Shown here: positions 62,006 through 64,000 of the stretch, piece by piece | Layout of the letters: the number at the start of each line of letters is the position of its first letter | Position numbering within the stretch: the stretch's first letter is position 1 | Source: an uncultured Bacteroidota bacterium | Lineage (GTDB): Bacteria; Bacteroidota; Bacteroidia; Bacteroidales; UBA12077 | Assembly: GCA_913055635.1 (NCBI GenBank) | Contig: CAJXLK010000017.1 | Coordinates: forward strand, 1 to 64,000 | Direction of reading: 5' to 3' | Length of the DNA stretch: 64,000 nucleotides | Notes under the pieces: model-generated | Database searches by the model: none | What the model was told of the DNA's origin: nothing | Seen by the model: only the letters and a program-made list of their open reading frames with translations | Program-made: the position numbers and the translations under genes

Positions 62006-62030
62006 TCATTTCAAATCGAAATCATTGGGT
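61922..62030 (-). repeat. direct repeat of the 3' end of the adjacent secreted-protein gene
   Basis: A segment of about 32 bp (ATCTGTATTCATTYCAAATC plus 12 nt) occurs at 61922-61953 and again at 61997-62028, a 75-bp shift. The second copy contains the last codons and the TGA stop of the gene at 62006. The first lies just downstream in non-coding DNA. The shift is a multiple of three. Confidence 0.75.
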
Positions 62031-64000
62031 ACGTGGTACATTTGTCCGGTTTGGGGCTGCCGGTGAAGGATCATGCGAAGGCTGTCAACCCCTACACAGC
62101 CATTGTTATTGACTTCCACCTCAAACCAGGTGGTATCGCTGGAAGCACCGGGATCAGAACCTGAACCGGGGTTGGAACCGGGCTCATAGTATGGATTCTG
62201 AGCCGAAGGATCATCCAGATCGCCGGTGGGCGTCCAGCTATAGGCATAACCTCCTCCATCCCCGGCATAAAGTTGAACCGAAAGGGCATTTTCATAACAC
62301 CACTCGTATTGAGTGGCCTGGGGGTAAGGTTCGGGATCGGGCACGGTATGAACCGTTATGGAGGCACTGCCCGACATCTGAATGCGGCAGCCGTTGCTGT
62401 TGACCGCCTCCACCGTATAGGTGGCTTGTGTGCTGTAATAGCCAAAGGTAATGGAATCGCCGGTACCACTGACTGTCTGAACCGGGGTAGAACCGCCGTC
62501 GTAAAGTTCATATTCAACCCCAGTCTGGGAACTGGTCAAACCAATGGGTGCCGAACTGTCGGAACAGATGGTGCCCCCTCCTCCCACTTCATACTGCTTC
62601 GGATATTCACTCACCGTCACATGCACATCTCCGCCATACACATTGCCCGGGCCATCTTGATCTTCTATCGCATGGATGGAATAAGTGCCGGCATCCGAAA
62701 GGGTGGCCCCGGAGATGGTGATGGTAAAGGAACTGGAGGATATGTCGCTGTAACTATTCCAACTGGACCCATCCTTATAGATCTCCAGGTTCCAGTCGGC
62801 TTCCCCGGTCAGTTTGATGACCAGTTCAATGGCATTGCCCTCACAAACGGTGGTATCGGATGAATAAAAAGAAGCCGTCGCTTCAGGGGCATCTTCGGTG
62901 GTGGCCAGGGTAAAGGGATGTTCCTCCAGGCTGACCCGGCTGTCGGTCTGAACGAAGCCGCTATTCACCCCGTTATCGGTTACATTGCTGCCTTGATCCT
63001 TCCACTCACCGGAGAGGTATTCGGCAATGCGCAGGTTGGCCGAACGGTTATCGGTCTCGGCCGGCAAAACGCTCTGATCATCCCAGCGGATCTTCACATG
63101 AGTCTGGTTGCCCGGACCTTTGACCATCCAGAACTCATTGCCGCTGACAGCCTCCAGGTCAGTAACCCGGCTGGATGTATCGTAGCCATAAACATGCGGG
63201 TTGTTGTTGAAATACTGAACCTGCCAGTACTTGGGCGAAGAAGCGCTGTTGCTGACCAGCTCCAACTTTCCATAACGGCTGGTGTCGCCCACGGGAAAGG
63301 TATAACCCTCGTCCCCGCTGATCCTCTTCCGCAGTGGTCCCTGAATATACTGCGAGGAAGAAGCTCCGGACAGGGCATCGGAAGCCGTTGAATTTAAAGT
63401 GACCAGGGCGGTATCGGGCAGGTAAACCATGCCATCCAAAAGGGAAAAGTTCTCATCCACCTCCACCGAATCGATCACTTCCATACCCCCATCATTATTC
63501 AGTTTCAAATGGTTAAAGGCGCTGGATGCCCTGAAATTGCCCGTAATCCGTTGTCTGGAATTTCCATTAAGGCGAACCCTCGCCTGCGATCCCGAACCGG
63601 CATCAAAACTTCCCCGGGTAAAAGTAATATCCCCTTCAACCGACAAGCGCTGGTCATGCTCATTGATCACCTGCAGGCTGTTGTCGCTGCCGGTTATATC
63701 CAGATTGCCATAAAGCCCCACATCCCGGTTTGCCAATCGCCTTTCACCGGTACCACTGAATACCAGATTGTTCAATTGCGAGATGCCGCCCAAGACATCA
63801 TAGTCGCTGTTCCCTCCGTATTCCAATGTTCCCCCATCAGCGCTGAAAAACTCCTCGTAAATGCCGGCCGGCAAATCGCCCCGCTCCACACGCAGAGTGC
63901 CCACACCTTCTACTATACCAAGGCGGTGGCCATAGGTGCCATTGACATTCAGCAACCCATTCACCGCTTCACCCGTATCGATGGTGGTTTTATAATTGGT
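62006..64000 (-). CDS. large secreted modular (adhesin-like) protein, 5' part missing
   Basis: At least 664 codons are visible, and the frame is open through the right edge of the window, so the N-terminus is missing. The visible part starts with beta-helix/solenoid-like repeats (GTLRVERGDLPAGIYEEFFS, GNLDITGSDNSLQVINEHDQ), a jelly-roll-like segment (DEGYTFPVGDTSRYGKLELV), then several Ig/PKD-like domains with cysteine pairs (TTVCEGNAIELVIKLTGEAD, GGTICSDSSAPIG). It ends HRQPQTGQMYHVPNDFDLK, matching the end of the protein at 60096. There is no type A or type B sorting domain at its C-terminus. It is probably a surface-exposed or extracellular protein. Confidence 0.85.
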   Translation of the reverse strand, partial: TNYKTTIDTGEAVNGLLNVNGTYGHRLGIVEGVGTLRVERGDLPAGIYEEFFSADGGTLEYGGNSDYDVLGGISQLNNLVFSGTGERRLANRDVGLYGNLDITGSDNSLQVINEHDQRLSVEGDITFTRGSFDAGSGSQARVRLNGNSRQRITGNFRASSAFNHLKLNNDGGMEVIDSVEVDENFSLLDGMVYLPDTALVTLNSTASDALSGASSSQYIQGPLRKRISGDEGYTFPVGDTSRYGKLELVSNSASSPKYWQVQYFNNNPHVYGYDTSSRVTDLEAVSGNEFWMVKGPGNQTHVKIRWDDQSVLPAETDNRSANLRIAEYLSGEWKDQGSNVTDNGVNSGFVQTDSRVSLEEHPFTLATTEDAPEATASFYSSDTTVCEGNAIELVIKLTGEADWNLEIYKDGSSWNSYSDISSSSFTITISGATLSDAGTYSIHAIEDQDGPGNVYGGDVHVTVSEYPKQYEVGGGGTICSDSSAPIGLTSSQTGVEYELYDGGSTPVQTVSGTGDSITFGYYSTQATYTVEAVNSNGCRIQMSGSASITVHTVPDPEPYPQATQYEWCYENALSVQLYAGDGGGYAYSWTPTGDLDDPSAQNPYYEPGSNPGSGSDPGASSDTTWFEVEVNNNGCVGVDSLRMILHRQPQTGQMYHVPNDFDLK

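Overview
The window reads as a chromosomal segment of a member of the Bacteroidota, most likely class Bacteroidia. It encodes a PorP/SprF-type outer-membrane protein beside a secreted protein with a gliding-type C-terminal domain (type IX secretion, type B). RNase Y resembles the Bacteroidales form. Many start regions carry the Bacteroidota promoter pattern (TTG/TTTG, about 19-22 nt, TAnnTTTG). No insertion sequence, prophage or CRISPR array was seen. The only tyrosine recombinase is the housekeeping XerD type.

Layout. 1-7.6 kb: end of tRNA-Ser(TGA), a TPR/SpoIIE-like protein whose metal site looks broken, the 23S rRNA methyltransferase RlmD, a secreted serine hydrolase, a Crp/Fnr regulator and an Hsp20 chaperone. 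8-17.4 kb: a cysteine desulfurase-selenophosphate synthetase fusion with an SDR enzyme, then pyk-aroQ facing away from xerD, a secreted bleomycin-hydrolase-like peptidase, a nucleoside phosphorylase and a SirB1-like protein. 17.4-21.2 kb: three surface-sugar genes (a WbpM/CapD-like dehydratase, a WbpD-like acetyltransferase and a WbpE-like aminotransferase). 21.4-24 kb: rny, a 212-nt structured RNA (6S candidate), zapA and a short coiled-coil gene. 24-36 kb: envelope genes, namely M23 and M28 peptidases, a membrane protein, a small lipoprotein, a TonB-dependent receptor, an ECF sigma/anti-sigma/beta-solenoid operon and an alkaline phosphatase. 36.5-50.9 kb: a minus-strand chemosensory block (response regulator, large coiled-coil protein, STAS, cheY, cheA, cheW, mcp, then cheR, an atypical kinase, cheD, cheB), flanked by a GAF/PAS sensor. 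51-57.7 kb: a Crp/Fnr regulator, a receiver, a lipoprotein M1 aminopeptidase, a catalytically dead serine-hydrolase paralogue and a TPR protein. 57.8-64 kb: the PorP/SprF gene and three secreted modular proteins, the last running off the window.

The chemosensory block is nearly complete (receptor, adaptor, kinase, regulator, and adaptation by CheR/CheB/CheD) but has no flagellar gene and no recognisable CheX/CheC/CheZ. The large coiled-coil protein carries two CheZ-like D-x-x-x-Q motifs and is my candidate for the missing CheY-P phosphatase. Gliding or another surface behaviour is a plausible output.

The second theme is structural. Unrelated short tandem repeats (about 14-45 bp units) repeatedly sit directly downstream of stop codons, and in at least two cases the repeat unit contains the gene's own stop codon (rny, M1 aminopeptidase). 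Several proteins also keep a fold while losing catalytic residues: the SpoIIE-like domain, the histidine kinase and the second serine hydrolase.
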